Source: JAJUFS01 sp036381175 (GTDB lineage: Bacteria > Pseudomonadota > Gammaproteobacteria > Natronospirales > JAJUFS01). Taken from it: DNA of 64,000 bases. Position 1 is the stretch's first letter; each line of letters begins with the position of its first letter. The notes under the pieces were generated by a model. The model was not told the origin of the DNA, did no database searches, and saw only the letters and a program-made list of their open reading frames with translations. The DNA lies in the NCBI GenBank assembly GCA_036381175.1, contig DASVDI010000006.1, positions 62,001 to 126,000 of the forward strand, written 5' to 3'. The translations under genes were made by a program, and so were the position numbers. This document shows positions 15,487 to 25,288 of this stretch, in pieces.

Positions 15487-18081
15487 CTAGAACAGGCTCT
15501 GCTCGGTGTCGTCCTCGCCGTCTTCGCCGTTCTCGCGCACGATTGCCGGCTGTTCCGGCGGCACTGTGCCTTCGACAAAGGTTTCGAAGATGGCGTCAGG
15601 ATTGCCGGCGCCCGCCAGTAATCCGGTTTCAGGATCGATCCTGACGGTCACAAGACCGGGTGGGCGCTCGTGGTAAACCTCGGGCGTGCCCGCGAGTGCG
15701 ACGCGCATGTAGTTGATCCACGCCGGCAGCGCCGCGCGTCCGCCGTATTCGCCACTGCCCAGCGTGGAGAAGTCGTCGAAGCCGATCCAGACAGTGGTGA
15801 CGATTTCCGGATTGAATCCGGAGAACCAGGCGTCACGATATTCGTTCGTCGTGCCCGTCTTGCCAGAAATGTCCTCGCGTCCGAGCACCCGTGCACGACG
15901 ACCGGTGCCGCGCTGGATAACATCGCGCATCATGTCCGCGATCAGGTAATTGACCGGCGCGGATTGCACTCTTTCGGCGATGCGCGGTTCGCGGCGCTCG
16001 ATCATGCCGGCGAAGGCCGCGTCATTCAGCGGCAGCGCCACCGCTACCGGTTCTTCGCCCGGTGATTCCGGCAATGGCGACGATTCAGTGATGGCTTCGC
16101 CGTCCACGGCGACGTCAGCCGCCGCGAGCTCCGTTTCCACGACTTCGCACTCGGGGCAGACAATTGCGGGATCCGCGCGAAAAATCGTCTTGCCGCCCGG
16201 GCCGATGATTTCGTCGATGTAATACGGCTGAACGCGATACCCGCCGTTCGCGATGACTGTGTACGCCGACGCCATTTCCATGGGCGAATACGCGCCACTG
16301 CCCAAGGCCAGCGAAAGATTGCGCGGCAGGCGTTCGCGATCAAAACCATAGGTGCTTGAGAGGTAGTCGATCGCGTTGCCGATGCCCATGGTCTGCAGCA
16401 CGCGAATGGAAACGAGATTGCGCGAGTTCACGAGCGCCTCACGAAACCGCGTCGGCCCGTAGAAGCGGCCGGAGTCGTTCTGCGGACGCCAGACGTCTTC
16501 CAGTTCCTCGTCGGCGAACACGACGGGGGCATCGTTCACGATGGTCGCCGGCGTGAAGCCGTTGGCGAGCGCGGCGGAATAGATGAACGGCTTGAACGAT
16601 GAGCCGGGCTGGCGGCGGGCCTGCACGGCGCGGTTGTACTTGCTGTAGAAGAAATCATAGCCGCCGACCAACGCGACGACCGCGCCGTCTTCCGGGTCCA
16701 GTGACACCAGCGCGCCCTGCACTTCGGGAATCTGGGCAAGACGCCAGCCGGCTTCATTGTTGATGTCCGCGTTAACACCGGTTTCATCGTCTGCTTCGGA
16801 TTCGATCTTCGCGGCAACTTCAGGATCGCGCAGCACATAAATGATGTCGCCGACCGCAAGCACATCAGCAGGCATTTCGGGCGCGGGGCCAGTCTGGCGC
16901 AAATCCTGCGCGGGCGCCGCCCATTCGAGTCCGGCCATCCCGATCTCGATCGGCCCGACTTCGCGCACGAAAACGCGCGCGACAGTGTCAGTCAATTCCA
17001 TGACAACCGCCGTTTGCAGGTTCCCAGGCTCGCGGAAGTCGCCGACGACGGCATCGAAGTCTTCGGCCAATGTTTCGGCATCAAAGCTCTCTGGCTCAAG
17101 ATGACCGATCGGTCCGCGGTAGCCGTAGCGCAGGTCGTATTCCTGCAAGGCATCACGAATGGACTGGTTGGCGGCTTTCTGCAGGCGGCTGTCGAGCGTG
17201 GTAATCACGCGGTAACCGTCCGTGTAGGCCGCCTCCTCGCCAACGCGCGCAACCAGATCCGCACGCACCAGCTCGCCGACGTAGTACGCGTCCACCTCGG
17301 AGACCACACCGTGATAGGACGCCGTGACCGGCGCGGCCATGGCTTCGTCGTAGGCCGCGCTGTCGATGTAACCCAGCTCCAGCATGCGGCCGAGCACGTA
17401 GGCCCGGCGGATCAGCGCGCGCTCGGGATCGGCGATCGGGTTGTATTTCGACGGCGCCTTCGGAATGGTGGCCAACATCGCCATCTGCGCCAGGTTCAAC
17501 TGGTTCAATGGCTTGCCGTAATAGATTTCGGAGGCAGCACCAAAACCGTAGGCGCGATTGCCGAGATAGATCTTGTTGAGATACAGCTCGAGGATCTCGT
17601 CCTTGGTCAGCTCCTGCTCGATCTTTATGGACAGGAACGCCTCGCGAATCTTGCGGGTCCAGGTCTGATCGAAACTCAGGAAGAAGTTGCGCGCGACTTG
17701 CTGGGTGATCGTCGACGCGCCGCCGACGATCTCGCCGGCGAGCACGTTGTTTACCGCCGCGCGGGCGATGCCGAATACGTCGATTCCCGGATGCTGGTAG
17801 AAGCGGTCATCCTCGGCCGCGAGGATCGCGTGCTCGAGCGGGTCCGGAACCTCCTCAAGGGTCAGCGGGACGCGGCGCTGTTCACCATATTCCGCGATCA
17901 GGCGGCCATCGCGCGTGTATATCCGCAGCGGCACCTGCAACTGGACATCCTTCAGCGCCTGGGCATCGGGCAATCCTGGCGCGAAATACACGTAGGCACC
18001 GAGCACAGTCACGATGCCGAGTACCAGCAAGGTCAGCCCGCCGGCGGCGGCATATAAGAGGAGTCGAAGTTTGCGGGACAT
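15487..18081 (-). CDS. mrcA: Penicillin-binding protein 1A (bifunctional peptidoglycan synthase)
   Basis: Polymerises glycan strands and cross-links peptides in the periplasm. The 864-residue protein has one N-terminal membrane segment. A GT51 domain follows (AILAAEDDRFYQHPGID near residue 90, GGASTITQQVARN, then the KIEQELTKDEILELYLN region). The inserted OB-like domain is followed by the transpeptidase with active-site GSSFKPF, a later SRN-type triad and SGKTGTTNEYRDAWF. It is divergent from pilMNOPQ, as in pseudomonads. The C-terminal tail is acidic. Confidence 0.97.
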   Translation of the reverse strand: MSRKLRLLLYAAAGGLTLLVLGIVTVLGAYVYFAPGLPDAQALKDVQLQVPLRIYTRDGRLIAEYGEQRRVPLTLEEVPDPLEHAILAAEDDRFYQHPGIDVFGIARAAVNNVLAGEIVGGASTITQQVARNFFLSFDQTWTRKIREAFLSIKIEQELTKDEILELYLNKIYLGNRAYGFGAASEIYYGKPLNQLNLAQMAMLATIPKAPSKYNPIADPERALIRRAYVLGRMLELGYIDSAAYDEAMAAPVTASYHGVVSEVDAYYVGELVRADLVARVGEEAAYTDGYRVITTLDSRLQKAANQSIRDALQEYDLRYGYRGPIGHLEPESFDAETLAEDFDAVVGDFREPGNLQTAVVMELTDTVARVFVREVGPIEIGMAGLEWAAPAQDLRQTGPAPEMPADVLAVGDIIYVLRDPEVAAKIESEADDETGVNADINNEAGWRLAQIPEVQGALVSLDPEDGAVVALVGGYDFFYSKYNRAVQARRQPGSSFKPFIYSAALANGFTPATIVNDAPVVFADEELEDVWRPQNDSGRFYGPTRFREALVNSRNLVSIRVLQTMGIGNAIDYLSSTYGFDRERLPRNLSLALGSGAYSPMEMASAYTVIANGGYRVQPYYIDEIIGPGGKTIFRADPAIVCPECEVVETELAAADVAVDGEAITESSPLPESPGEEPVAVALPLNDAAFAGMIERREPRIAERVQSAPVNYLIADMMRDVIQRGTGRRARVLGREDISGKTGTTNEYRDAWFSGFNPEIVTTVWIGFDDFSTLGSGEYGGRAALPAWINYMRVALAGTPEVYHERPPGLVTVRIDPETGLLAGAGNPDAIFETFVEGTVPPEQPAIVRENGEDGEDDTEQSLF

Positions 18082-18184
18082 GGTTCTCTGAGAGCTTATG
18101 AACGATCGGACCGGCGAAACAGGCGCGCGGAAAACACGAGGTCCGCATTATACGACCCGTGTCTCAGTCCTACGAGGGTCTTAT

Positions 18185-18212
18185 TTGATTTAGCCATTTA
18201 TTGATATATAGT
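18185..18212 (+). promoter_or_regulatory. Candidate promoter of the pilMNOPQ operon
   Basis: In the locally AT-rich gap between mrcA and pilM, TTGATT (18185-18190) is followed by a 16-base spacer and TATAGT (18207-18212). The 3' end is 27 bases from the first pilM start candidate. Overlapping TATATA alternatives exist. By eye only. Confidence 0.35.
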
Positions 18213-18239
18213 TGAAACTGGTAGTTAAGGCTCTGGACG

Positions 18240-19343
18240 ATGTATTCGTCCCAACTAGCCGTTAGAAAAAGGAAAAATGCCGTGCTGTTCAAGCCGAAGG
18301 CAAAGCCGAAACTGGGGGTGGATCTCTCTACATCCTCCGTGAAGCTGATCGAAATCAGCCGCTCCGGCGACTCCTACAAGGTGGAGACGTACGCGGCCGA
18401 GCCGATGCCGCCGAACGCGATCGTGGACAAGGTGATCCAGGATGTCGAAGCGGTAGGTGACGCCATCCGCAAGGCCACCAAGCGCGCCGGCTCCCGGGTC
18501 AAGGACGCGGCGGTTGCCATCGGCGGCGCATCCGTCATTACCAAGATCATTCCCATGCCCGCGACCCTGCCCGACCAGGAACTGGGCGAGCAGATCGAGT
18601 TGCAGGCCGACCAGTACATCCCCTTCCCGCTGGAAGAGGTCAGTTTCGATTACGAAATTCTCGGCCCTTCGACACATGATCCCGAAATGGTGGACGTATT
18701 GCTCGCCGCGACGCGTCGAGAGAACGTCGAGGCGCGGCAAGCGGCGCTTGAAATCGGCGGATTGAACCCGAAAGTCGTCGATATTGAGGCGTATGCCCTC
18801 GAAAACGCCTGCCGGCTGCTGACCTACCAGATGCCGGATGAAGGTCTGGACAAGACGATCGGTGTCGTCGATTTCGGCGCCACCACCACCACCTTCAGTG
18901 TGCTGCACGACCGCAGGATCATTTACACGCGTGACCAGGCCTTCGGCGGCAAACAGCTCACCGAGGAAATCATGCGCCACTACGGCCTTTCCTTCGAGGA
19001 AGCCGGCAAGGCCAAGCGCGAGGGCGGGCTGCCTTCCAACTACCAGCCCGAAATTCTCGATCCCTTCCTGGAAGACATGGCACAGCAGGTCAACCGCTCG
19101 ATCCAGTTTTTCCTCTCTTCCCAGAGCGAATTCGGCGAACTCGACCAGATCGTGATCTGCGGCGGCTGCGGCGCCATTCCTGGTGCTGCGGAGCACATTG
19201 CCGAGCGTGTCGGCACGGAGGCCGTGGTCGGCGATCCGCTGGGACAGATGAAGCTGTCCTCCAAGGCCAAGGCCCAGCTGGTGGAAAGCGACGCGGCGGC
19301 GTTGATCCTCGCCTGCGGGCTGGCAATGAGGAGCTTCGACTGA
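18240..19343 (+). CDS. pilM: Type IV pilus assembly protein PilM
   Basis: Cytoplasmic actin-like ATPase-fold protein that docks on the N-terminus of PilN and links the pilus motor to the alignment complex. The 367-residue protein has the first phosphate loop LGVDLSTSSVKLIEIS, VIGVVDFGATTTTFSVLHD and the late IVICGGCGAIPG loop of the FtsA/actin fold. The first ATG is at 18240. A GTG at 18282, preceded by AAAGGAAAA, begins closer to the conserved LFKPKAKPKLGVDL and could be the real start. First gene of pilMNOPQ; pilN starts two bases after its stop. Confidence 0.95.
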   Translation: MYSSQLAVRKRKNAVLFKPKAKPKLGVDLSTSSVKLIEISRSGDSYKVETYAAEPMPPNAIVDKVIQDVEAVGDAIRKATKRAGSRVKDAAVAIGGASVITKIIPMPATLPDQELGEQIELQADQYIPFPLEEVSFDYEILGPSTHDPEMVDVLLAATRRENVEARQAALEIGGLNPKVVDIEAYALENACRLLTYQMPDEGLDKTIGVVDFGATTTTFSVLHDRRIIYTRDQAFGGKQLTEEIMRHYGLSFEEAGKAKREGGLPSNYQPEILDPFLEDMAQQVNRSIQFFLSSQSEFGELDQIVICGGCGAIPGAAEHIAERVGTEAVVGDPLGQMKLSSKAKAQLVESDAAALILACGLAMRSFD

Positions 19344-19344
19344 C

Positions 19345-19911
19345 ATGCCACGTATCAACCTACTCCCCTGGCGCGAGGAACGGCGCCGCGAACGCCAGCA
19401 GCAGTTCCTTGTCCAGCTCGGCTTGACGGTCGCGCTCGGCGCGACAGTGGTGTTCGCCGCCAACCTGCACGTGGGGCAGCTCGTCAGCCACCAGGAAGCG
19501 CGCAACGCCTACCTGAATTCCGAGATCGCGATCGTCGACAAGAAGATCGAGGAGATCAAGACGCTGCAATCGACGAAACAGGCGCTGATTGCGCGCATGC
19601 AGGTCATCGAGCGCCTCCAGAAGAGCCGCCCACAGATCGTGCACCTGTTTGACGAACTGGCAAGAACACTGCCGAACGGCGTTTACCTGACGTCGATCAA
19701 GCAGACCGGTGACACCCTGGAAATCAAGGGCACCGCCGAGTCGGGCGCGCGAATCGCCGCCTACATGCGCAACATCGAAGAATCGCCATGGCTCAAGGAT
19801 CCGAAACTCGGTCCCATCCAGAGCACCGCGGAAGGCCGCTTCCGCCGCAGCGAGTTCTCCCTGACGGCGAAACAGGAATCCCCGCACGACGATGAAGAGG
19901 CGGAGGAGTAA
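19345..19911 (+). CDS. pilN: Type IV pilus assembly protein PilN
   Basis: Bitopic inner-membrane protein. The first residues PRINLLPWREERRRER contain the INLLPWR motif that binds PilM in the cytoplasm. A single membrane helix (about residues 27-47) and a periplasmic coiled-coil then a ferredoxin-like domain follow. The 188-residue length is normal, and the tail is very acidic. It lies between pilM and pilO with one- and two-base gaps, consistent with fixed stoichiometry in the alignment complex. Confidence 0.95.
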   Translation: MPRINLLPWREERRRERQQQFLVQLGLTVALGATVVFAANLHVGQLVSHQEARNAYLNSEIAIVDKKIEEIKTLQSTKQALIARMQVIERLQKSRPQIVHLFDELARTLPNGVYLTSIKQTGDTLEIKGTAESGARIAAYMRNIEESPWLKDPKLGPIQSTAEGRFRRSEFSLTAKQESPHDDEEAEE

Positions 19912-19913
19912 TC

Positions 19914-20543
19914 ATGGACTGGAACGAACTGAAGAATTTCGATTTCAACAATCTCGATACCAACAACATCGGGAGCTGGCCAACGCCCATCAAGGTCATC
20001 GTCCTCGTCCTCGTGTTCGTCGCGGTACTCGGGCTCGGCTACAAATTCATGATCACAGAACAGTTGGCGGCACTCGATCGCGCCAAGCAGGAAGAACAGA
20101 CACTGCGTACCCAGTTTTCCGGGAAACAGTCGCGCGCGGCCAACCTCGATGCCTACAAGGCGCAGCTTGAAGAGATGCGCCGTTCGTTCGGCGCCATGCT
20201 GCGGCAACTGCCGGGTGAAACGGAAATCGACACCTTGCTGGTCGATATTTCTCAGGCGGGACTCGCAACCGGACTGCACCAGGAACTGTTCTCGCCGCAG
20301 AACGAGGTCATGCGGGATTTCTACGCGGAAGTCCCCATCGAGATCGTTCTTACCGGCAATTATCACCAGTTCGGTGAATTCGCGAGCGCGGTCGCCGCAT
20401 TGCCGCGCATCGTCACGCTGCATGACATCAGCATCACTCGCCAGGGCGGATCACCAGAGCTCACCATGAGCGTCGTTGCGAAAACCTATCGCTATCTCGA
20501 AGACGGTGAAGCCGAGGGCACGGCAGGGAGCGCGATGAAATGA
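19914..20543 (+). CDS. pilO: Type IV pilus assembly protein PilO
   Basis: Partner of PilN in the inner-membrane alignment complex. It has a short cytoplasmic N-terminus (WNELKNFDFNNLDTNNIGSW) and one membrane helix (VIVLVLVFVAVLGLGYKF). A periplasmic coiled coil and a C-terminal ferredoxin-like domain follow, with the family segment LPGETEIDTLLVDISQAGL and then YHQFGEFASAVAALPRIVTL. At 209 residues it is of normal length. It overlaps pilP by four bases. Confidence 0.95.
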   Translation: MDWNELKNFDFNNLDTNNIGSWPTPIKVIVLVLVFVAVLGLGYKFMITEQLAALDRAKQEEQTLRTQFSGKQSRAANLDAYKAQLEEMRRSFGAMLRQLPGETEIDTLLVDISQAGLATGLHQELFSPQNEVMRDFYAEVPIEIVLTGNYHQFGEFASAVAALPRIVTLHDISITRQGGSPELTMSVVAKTYRYLEDGEAEGTAGSAMK

Positions 20544-21115
20544 AACGTTCCTGCCGAATCTCCAGCCGCTTCGCCGGTCTTGAAAACCGCGGCCTCATCA
20601 TTTTCCTCCTGGTGTTGTCGCTCTCCGGCTGTGCGGGCGACATTTCCGACTTGCGGGAATTCGTCGAGCAGGAAAAAGCCCGGCCACCCGGCCCCATCGA
20701 GCCGCTGCCGCAGATCCAGCCTTACGAAACCTTCACCTACCAGGCACAGGATGTCCGCTCGCCGTTCCAGCCGGATGAAAGCTCGGGTGCAACCACCGCG
20801 GAACGCGGGACAGGCTCGGGCTCCGGTATTCAGCCGGATTTCAACCGCAACCGGGAATACCTGGAACAGTTTCCGCTGGATACCTTGTCCATGGTGGGCA
20901 CGATTACCGCGAACAATCAGAAATTTGCCCTGGTCGCCGATCCCGACGGCGCCGTACACCGGGTACAGGTGGGAAATTACCTCGGCCAGAACCACGGCAA
21001 GATCATCGAGATCAACGACATGCAAATAACAATCACAGAAATTGTCCCGGATGGATTGGGCGGCTGGATAGAAAACCAGGCAGCCATCGCAGCCGATGCG
21101 CAGGCCGGGGAGTAA
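20540..21115 (+). CDS. pilP: Type IV pilus lipoprotein PilP
   Basis: Inner-membrane lipoprotein that bridges PilN/PilO to the secretin PilQ. A signal peptide ends in a lipobox LSLSGC (Cys near residue 31). A proline-rich flexible linker follows, then the beta-sandwich domain with YLEQFPLDTLSMVGTI and VHRVQVGNYLGQNHGKI, the best conserved parts of the family. Length 191 residues. Its start overlaps pilO (ATGA) and pilQ begins five bases after its stop. Confidence 0.95.
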   Translation: MKRSCRISSRFAGLENRGLIIFLLVLSLSGCAGDISDLREFVEQEKARPPGPIEPLPQIQPYETFTYQAQDVRSPFQPDESSGATTAERGTGSGSGIQPDFNRNREYLEQFPLDTLSMVGTITANNQKFALVADPDGAVHRVQVGNYLGQNHGKIIEINDMQITITEIVPDGLGGWIENQAAIAADAQAGE

Positions 21116-21120
21116 GGATC

Positions 21121-23274
21121 ATGAGCATGAAGAACACTCACGAACGCACGCCACGCCTGCTGTTGGCAGTCAGCATGGCGATGACCGCAACCCTGGTCAT
21201 GGCTTTCCAGCCGGCATACGCCCAGCGAGGTTCGAACGCGCTTGAAGCGATCGACGTGGCGGCGCTGCCCGGCAACCAGGTGCAGTTGCGTTTGCGCATG
21301 AGCGAGCCGGCCCCGGAACCCCAGACCTTCAGCACGGACAACCCGCCGCGTATCGCGATCGATCTCCCGGACACCTATTGGGCCGCCGAAAGCCGTCGCA
21401 CCGATGTCAGCATTGGCCCCGTTCGCAGCGTCATGGGAGCGGAATCGCAGGGCCGGGTTCGCCTGGTCGTGAACCTTTCCGACATGGTCGACTACGCCAC
21501 GCGCGTTGAAGGCAACACGATTCTTGTCACGCTGGGCGGGGGCCTGGTGGCAACGCCGATGGCGCCTGTCGCGGCCGCCAAATCGCAGGAACCGACTCCG
21601 CCTCCCGGCAAGGAAGGCAGCGTGCCGCGCGAGCCCGCCATCGAAAGCATCGACTTCCGGCGCGGCCCGAATGGTGAAGGACGCGTTGTCGTCGATCTCA
21701 CCAGTCCGCGCACAGCGGTTGACCTGAAACAGGAAGGCGATCAGATCGTTCTCGAACTGAAGAACGTCCAGGTGCCCGATGCGCTGGTGCAACGTTACGA
21801 CGTGACGGATTTCGCCACGCCGGTCACGACAGTGGATACCTTGCGGCGTGGACGCGACGCACGCGTCATCGTCAGCACCGCCGGCGAATACGAACAGCTC
21901 GCCTATCAGATGGACGATCAGTTCATCCTGGAAATCAAGCCCGTCGAGGAAGAAGAAGTCGCAGAAGCGAACCGGGAAAAGGAATATACCGGTGAGCGTC
22001 TCACGCTGAATTTCCAGGACCTGGAAGTGCGCGCCTTCTTCTCCATCATCGCCGACTTGACGGGCATGAATGTCGTCGTCAGCGATTCGGTGACCGGTAA
22101 CATCACATTGCGTTTGCAGAACGTGCCGTGGGACCAGGCCGTTGACATCGTGTTGCGGACCAAGGGCCTCGCGATGCGGCAGAACGGCAACGTGATGCTG
22201 GTCGCGCCGGCGCAGGAACTCGCGGCAATGGAACGCATGGAGCTCGAATCGCGGGCGCAGATCCAGGAACTGGAGCCATTGCGTTCGGAATTCATCCAGG
22301 TGAACTATGCCAAGGCAGCCGATCTCGCCGCGCTCATTGAAGGCAGCGAAGATGCATCGATTCTTTCCGAGCGCGGTTCGGTGACCCTCGACGAGCGCAC
22401 CAATACCCTGCTCGTCCGCGACACTGCCGAACGCCTCGCCAATATTCGCCAGCTGGTGCAGACGCTCGACATCCCGGTCCAGCAGGTGCTGATCGAATCG
22501 CGCATCGTCATTGCCAACGAGGATTTCAACAAGGAACTGGGCATTCGTCTCGGCTACACGAATTACAACCTCACTCCCGATGCCGATGAATGGGCGCTGA
22601 CCTCCGGCTCCACCAGCCAGAACCTCGGTCTCGTTGAAGACATTTCGCAGGGCAATGCGCTCGAGTTCCTCGACCCGAACCGCTACAACGTGAACATGCC
22701 GGTAACCAGCCCGGCAGGCTCCATCGCCTTTGCCGTGCTCGGCAATTCCTACCTGGTTGACCTCGAACTTTCCGCCCTGCAGGCGGAAGGCCGCGGCGAA
22801 GTCGTTTCCTCGCCGCGAATCGTGACGGCGAACCAGCACGAAGCCATGATCCAGCAGGGTGTCGAACTTCCCTACCAGGAAGCCTCGGCCAGCGGCGCCA
22901 CCACCACACAGTTCAAGGACGCCGTGCTGGAATTGCGGGTCACGCCACAGATCACGCCGGACGATCGCATCATCCTTGATCTTGCGGTCAAGAAGGACAA
23001 CCTGGGCGAAAACGTGGCCACCCCGACCGGCTTCATTCCGACCATCGACACCCGCGAACTGACGACACAGGTGCTGGTCAACAACGGCGACACCGTCGTG
23101 CTCGGTGGCGTTTATGAAACCACGCGCACCCAGTCGGTCCAGAAGGTGCCGCTGCTGGGCGACATACCGGTCATCGGCGCGCTGTTTCGCAGCAAACAGC
23201 AAGTGGCCGACAAGCGCGAACTCCTGGTGTTCATTACGCCCAAGATCCTCGATGAAGACCTGAACATCGACTGA
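21121..23274 (+). CDS. pilQ: Type IV pilus secretin PilQ
   Basis: Outer-membrane secretin through which the pilus is extruded. The 717-residue protein has a signal peptide and two peptidoglycan-binding AMIN domains (about residues 40-130 and 175-275). An STN/N0 domain starting near LTLNFQDLEVRAFFSIIADL and an N1 domain follow. The secretin core includes IPVQQVLIESRIVIANEDFN, then VVSSPRIVTANQHEAMIQQG and the late VPLLGDIPVIGALFR. It completes pilMNOPQ; there is no sign of a break. Confidence 0.97.
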   Translation: MSMKNTHERTPRLLLAVSMAMTATLVMAFQPAYAQRGSNALEAIDVAALPGNQVQLRLRMSEPAPEPQTFSTDNPPRIAIDLPDTYWAAESRRTDVSIGPVRSVMGAESQGRVRLVVNLSDMVDYATRVEGNTILVTLGGGLVATPMAPVAAAKSQEPTPPPGKEGSVPREPAIESIDFRRGPNGEGRVVVDLTSPRTAVDLKQEGDQIVLELKNVQVPDALVQRYDVTDFATPVTTVDTLRRGRDARVIVSTAGEYEQLAYQMDDQFILEIKPVEEEEVAEANREKEYTGERLTLNFQDLEVRAFFSIIADLTGMNVVVSDSVTGNITLRLQNVPWDQAVDIVLRTKGLAMRQNGNVMLVAPAQELAAMERMELESRAQIQELEPLRSEFIQVNYAKAADLAALIEGSEDASILSERGSVTLDERTNTLLVRDTAERLANIRQLVQTLDIPVQQVLIESRIVIANEDFNKELGIRLGYTNYNLTPDADEWALTSGSTSQNLGLVEDISQGNALEFLDPNRYNVNMPVTSPAGSIAFAVLGNSYLVDLELSALQAEGRGEVVSSPRIVTANQHEAMIQQGVELPYQEASASGATTTQFKDAVLELRVTPQITPDDRIILDLAVKKDNLGENVATPTGFIPTIDTRELTTQVLVNNGDTVVLGGVYETTRTQSVQKVPLLGDIPVIGALFRSKQQVADKRELLVFITPKILDEDLNID

Positions 23275-23316
23275 TCCCGCACGGTGATGAATATGAGAAA
23301 TGACGGAGCAACACTG

Positions 23317-25191
23317 ATGAACAGAAAAACTGGCTGGCTGGCAATCCTGCTCATGCTCGCCGTGGCTTCCTGCGGGGGCGACGGCCCGGGCCTTGCGGAT
23401 ATGAGAGACGGACCGATTACGGAAACGCCGGAAGACGAGATTCCTGCGACGCTAAGCACCGTGGAACTGCTCACAAGTTCACCCCAGCTGCAGTCGGACG
23501 GCTCGGCCGTCGCAACGCTCACAGCCTTTGCAAAGAACGCGAACAACCAGGTTGTCGCTGGCGTTCCCGTCGTGTTTTCTGCGAACTCAGGGGCGCTGAC
23601 TATCCTTGAAGGAACAACTAATGACCAAGGTATCGCCACGGCAGAACTCAGAACGTCGGGCGATCCTACCAATCGTCTGATTACCGTAACGGCTACGGCG
23701 CCGAGCGGAGCCACCGAAACCCTTAGCGACAGTGTAGACGTCGCGGTCATCGGGTCGTCCATCCAGATTCAGGGACCTACCAGTCTCGTGCTTGGCGATT
23801 CTGCGCCGTACGCCGTAACACTTATAAATTCCGCTGGCGAAGGTATCCCAGGCAAGACACTCGACGTCACGGCGTCGAACGGCAATGTGGTGGAAGCCGA
23901 AACGCTGACGACTGACGGTGACGGACAGGTTATCGTGACGATGACAGCGAACGAACCCGGCGATGGCACACTGACTGCAACCGGCCTGCCAGACGCAGAT
24001 GGAACACCAACGGTAACGACCAGTCTTGACGTGGCCGTCTCGTCCGAGAACTTCCGTTTCACGGCTCCGGACAGCGGAGACGAGATCGTGCTCGACACAC
24101 CGCGGTCAGTTTCAGTGACATGGCTGGACGAAAACGACCAGCCTGTGAGCGGCGAGCAAGTCGTTTTCGCGACCACGCGCGGTGTTCTTACACCAGCGAA
24201 TGGAACGGTGACAACCGGTGCCGACGGTGTCGCGACTGTCTCCATCTCATCCGAGACTGCAGGACCGGCGACAATTACCGCAACGACTGCCGATGCCACT
24301 GCGCAGTTGGCCGTCGAATTCATTGCGACTGTGGCCGACCAGCTCATTGTCCAGACAAGTCCTAGCGTGATCGGCCCTAACGAAACCAGTACGGTCACCG
24401 CCATTGTGGAAGACCCGGAAGGCAATCGCGTAAAGAACAAGATCGTGACCTTCACACTGACGGATACCAAGGGTGGATCGCTTTCGATTCCTTCGGCGGT
24501 TACGGACAGCCTAGGGCGTGCCCAAACAACCTATACGTCAACCTCGGCAACCAGCGCGGACGACGGAGTCATTATTACAGCGCGTGTAACCGATACCACA
24601 CTTGAGACGAGCGCAACTCTGACCGTCGCGGGCCGCGCGCTGTTCATTACCTTCGGAACGGGTAATACGATCATTGAAAACGAGGCGGACACGACATACA
24701 CCAAGGATTACTCGCTTTTCGTCACAGATTCCTCTGGAGCCGGGGTTGAGGGTGCCACTATCAATCTTCGGATGAAGTCGACGGCGTTCGGGAAAGGTGA
24801 AATGGTGCCGGGTGTGGAGCTATGGATTCAGCAGGTTTCGGTCGTTTGTCCCAGTGAAGACGTGAACAACAACGGGACGCTTGATACCGATCCTTTTGAA
24901 GATATCAATGGTGACCTGGAACTGAGCCCGGGCAACGTCGCCGTGGTGGCCCCGAGCACAATCACAACCGATGAGAGTGGCGAAGCCGTCTTCCGGATCA
25001 CGTATCCGCAGAACTTCGGTTTCTGGGTCTCAGGCAACATTACTGCAACCACCACTGTTGCAGGAACGGAGTCGCGCAAGACCGAAGCCTTCAACTTCCC
25101 TGTTGCCGCTGGCGATCTCGCGCTCGACGGAACACCGCCAAATGTGGAAAGCCCATGGGGAGTCGGCGGTTCCTGCACCGACACCTTGTGA
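23317..25191 (+). CDS. Lipoprotein with tandem bacterial Ig-like (Big1/invasin-type) domains
   Basis: A 624-residue secreted protein with lipobox LAVASC after MNRKTGWLAILLML. It contains about four repeats of 90-100 residues with the Big1 pattern: a VxGVPVVFSAN- or VSGEQVVFATTRG-type strand followed by TxxDGxATVxIS. The C-terminal region is unlike the repeats and has a calcium-site-like DVNNNGTLDTDPFEDINGD. I chose ATG 23317 because GGAG lies eight bases upstream; in-frame starts from 23284 lack this. It sits between pilQ and aroK, where such a gene is not usual, and may be an adhesin or a surface scaffold linked to pili. Confidence 0.85.
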   Translation: MNRKTGWLAILLMLAVASCGGDGPGLADMRDGPITETPEDEIPATLSTVELLTSSPQLQSDGSAVATLTAFAKNANNQVVAGVPVVFSANSGALTILEGTTNDQGIATAELRTSGDPTNRLITVTATAPSGATETLSDSVDVAVIGSSIQIQGPTSLVLGDSAPYAVTLINSAGEGIPGKTLDVTASNGNVVEAETLTTDGDGQVIVTMTANEPGDGTLTATGLPDADGTPTVTTSLDVAVSSENFRFTAPDSGDEIVLDTPRSVSVTWLDENDQPVSGEQVVFATTRGVLTPANGTVTTGADGVATVSISSETAGPATITATTADATAQLAVEFIATVADQLIVQTSPSVIGPNETSTVTAIVEDPEGNRVKNKIVTFTLTDTKGGSLSIPSAVTDSLGRAQTTYTSTSATSADDGVIITARVTDTTLETSATLTVAGRALFITFGTGNTIIENEADTTYTKDYSLFVTDSSGAGVEGATINLRMKSTAFGKGEMVPGVELWIQQVSVVCPSEDVNNNGTLDTDPFEDINGDLELSPGNVAVVAPSTITTDESGEAVFRITYPQNFGFWVSGNITATTTVAGTESRKTEAFNFPVAAGDLALDGTPPNVESPWGVGGSCTDTL

Positions 25192-25209
25192 TACAAGACT
25201 CGCCCCCCG

Positions 25210-25236
25210 AAAACGCGGCCTTCAGGCCGCGTTTTT
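25210..25236 (+). terminator. Rho-independent terminator after the Ig-like lipoprotein
   Basis: Stem AAAACGCGGCC / GGCCGCGTTTT with a TTCA loop, followed by T-rich sequence. It separates the pil/Ig transcription unit from aroK-aroB. Confidence 0.9.
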
Positions 25237-25288
25237 CTTTCCGGATCATGAACCCGTTTAGAATGGGCTTCGGCATTACGGATTCCAC

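Noticed and set aside
20977..23202. Long minus-strand open frame of 741 codons
   Set aside because: Antisense to pilQ and pilP. Composition is typical of shadow frames and no start-site context is visible.
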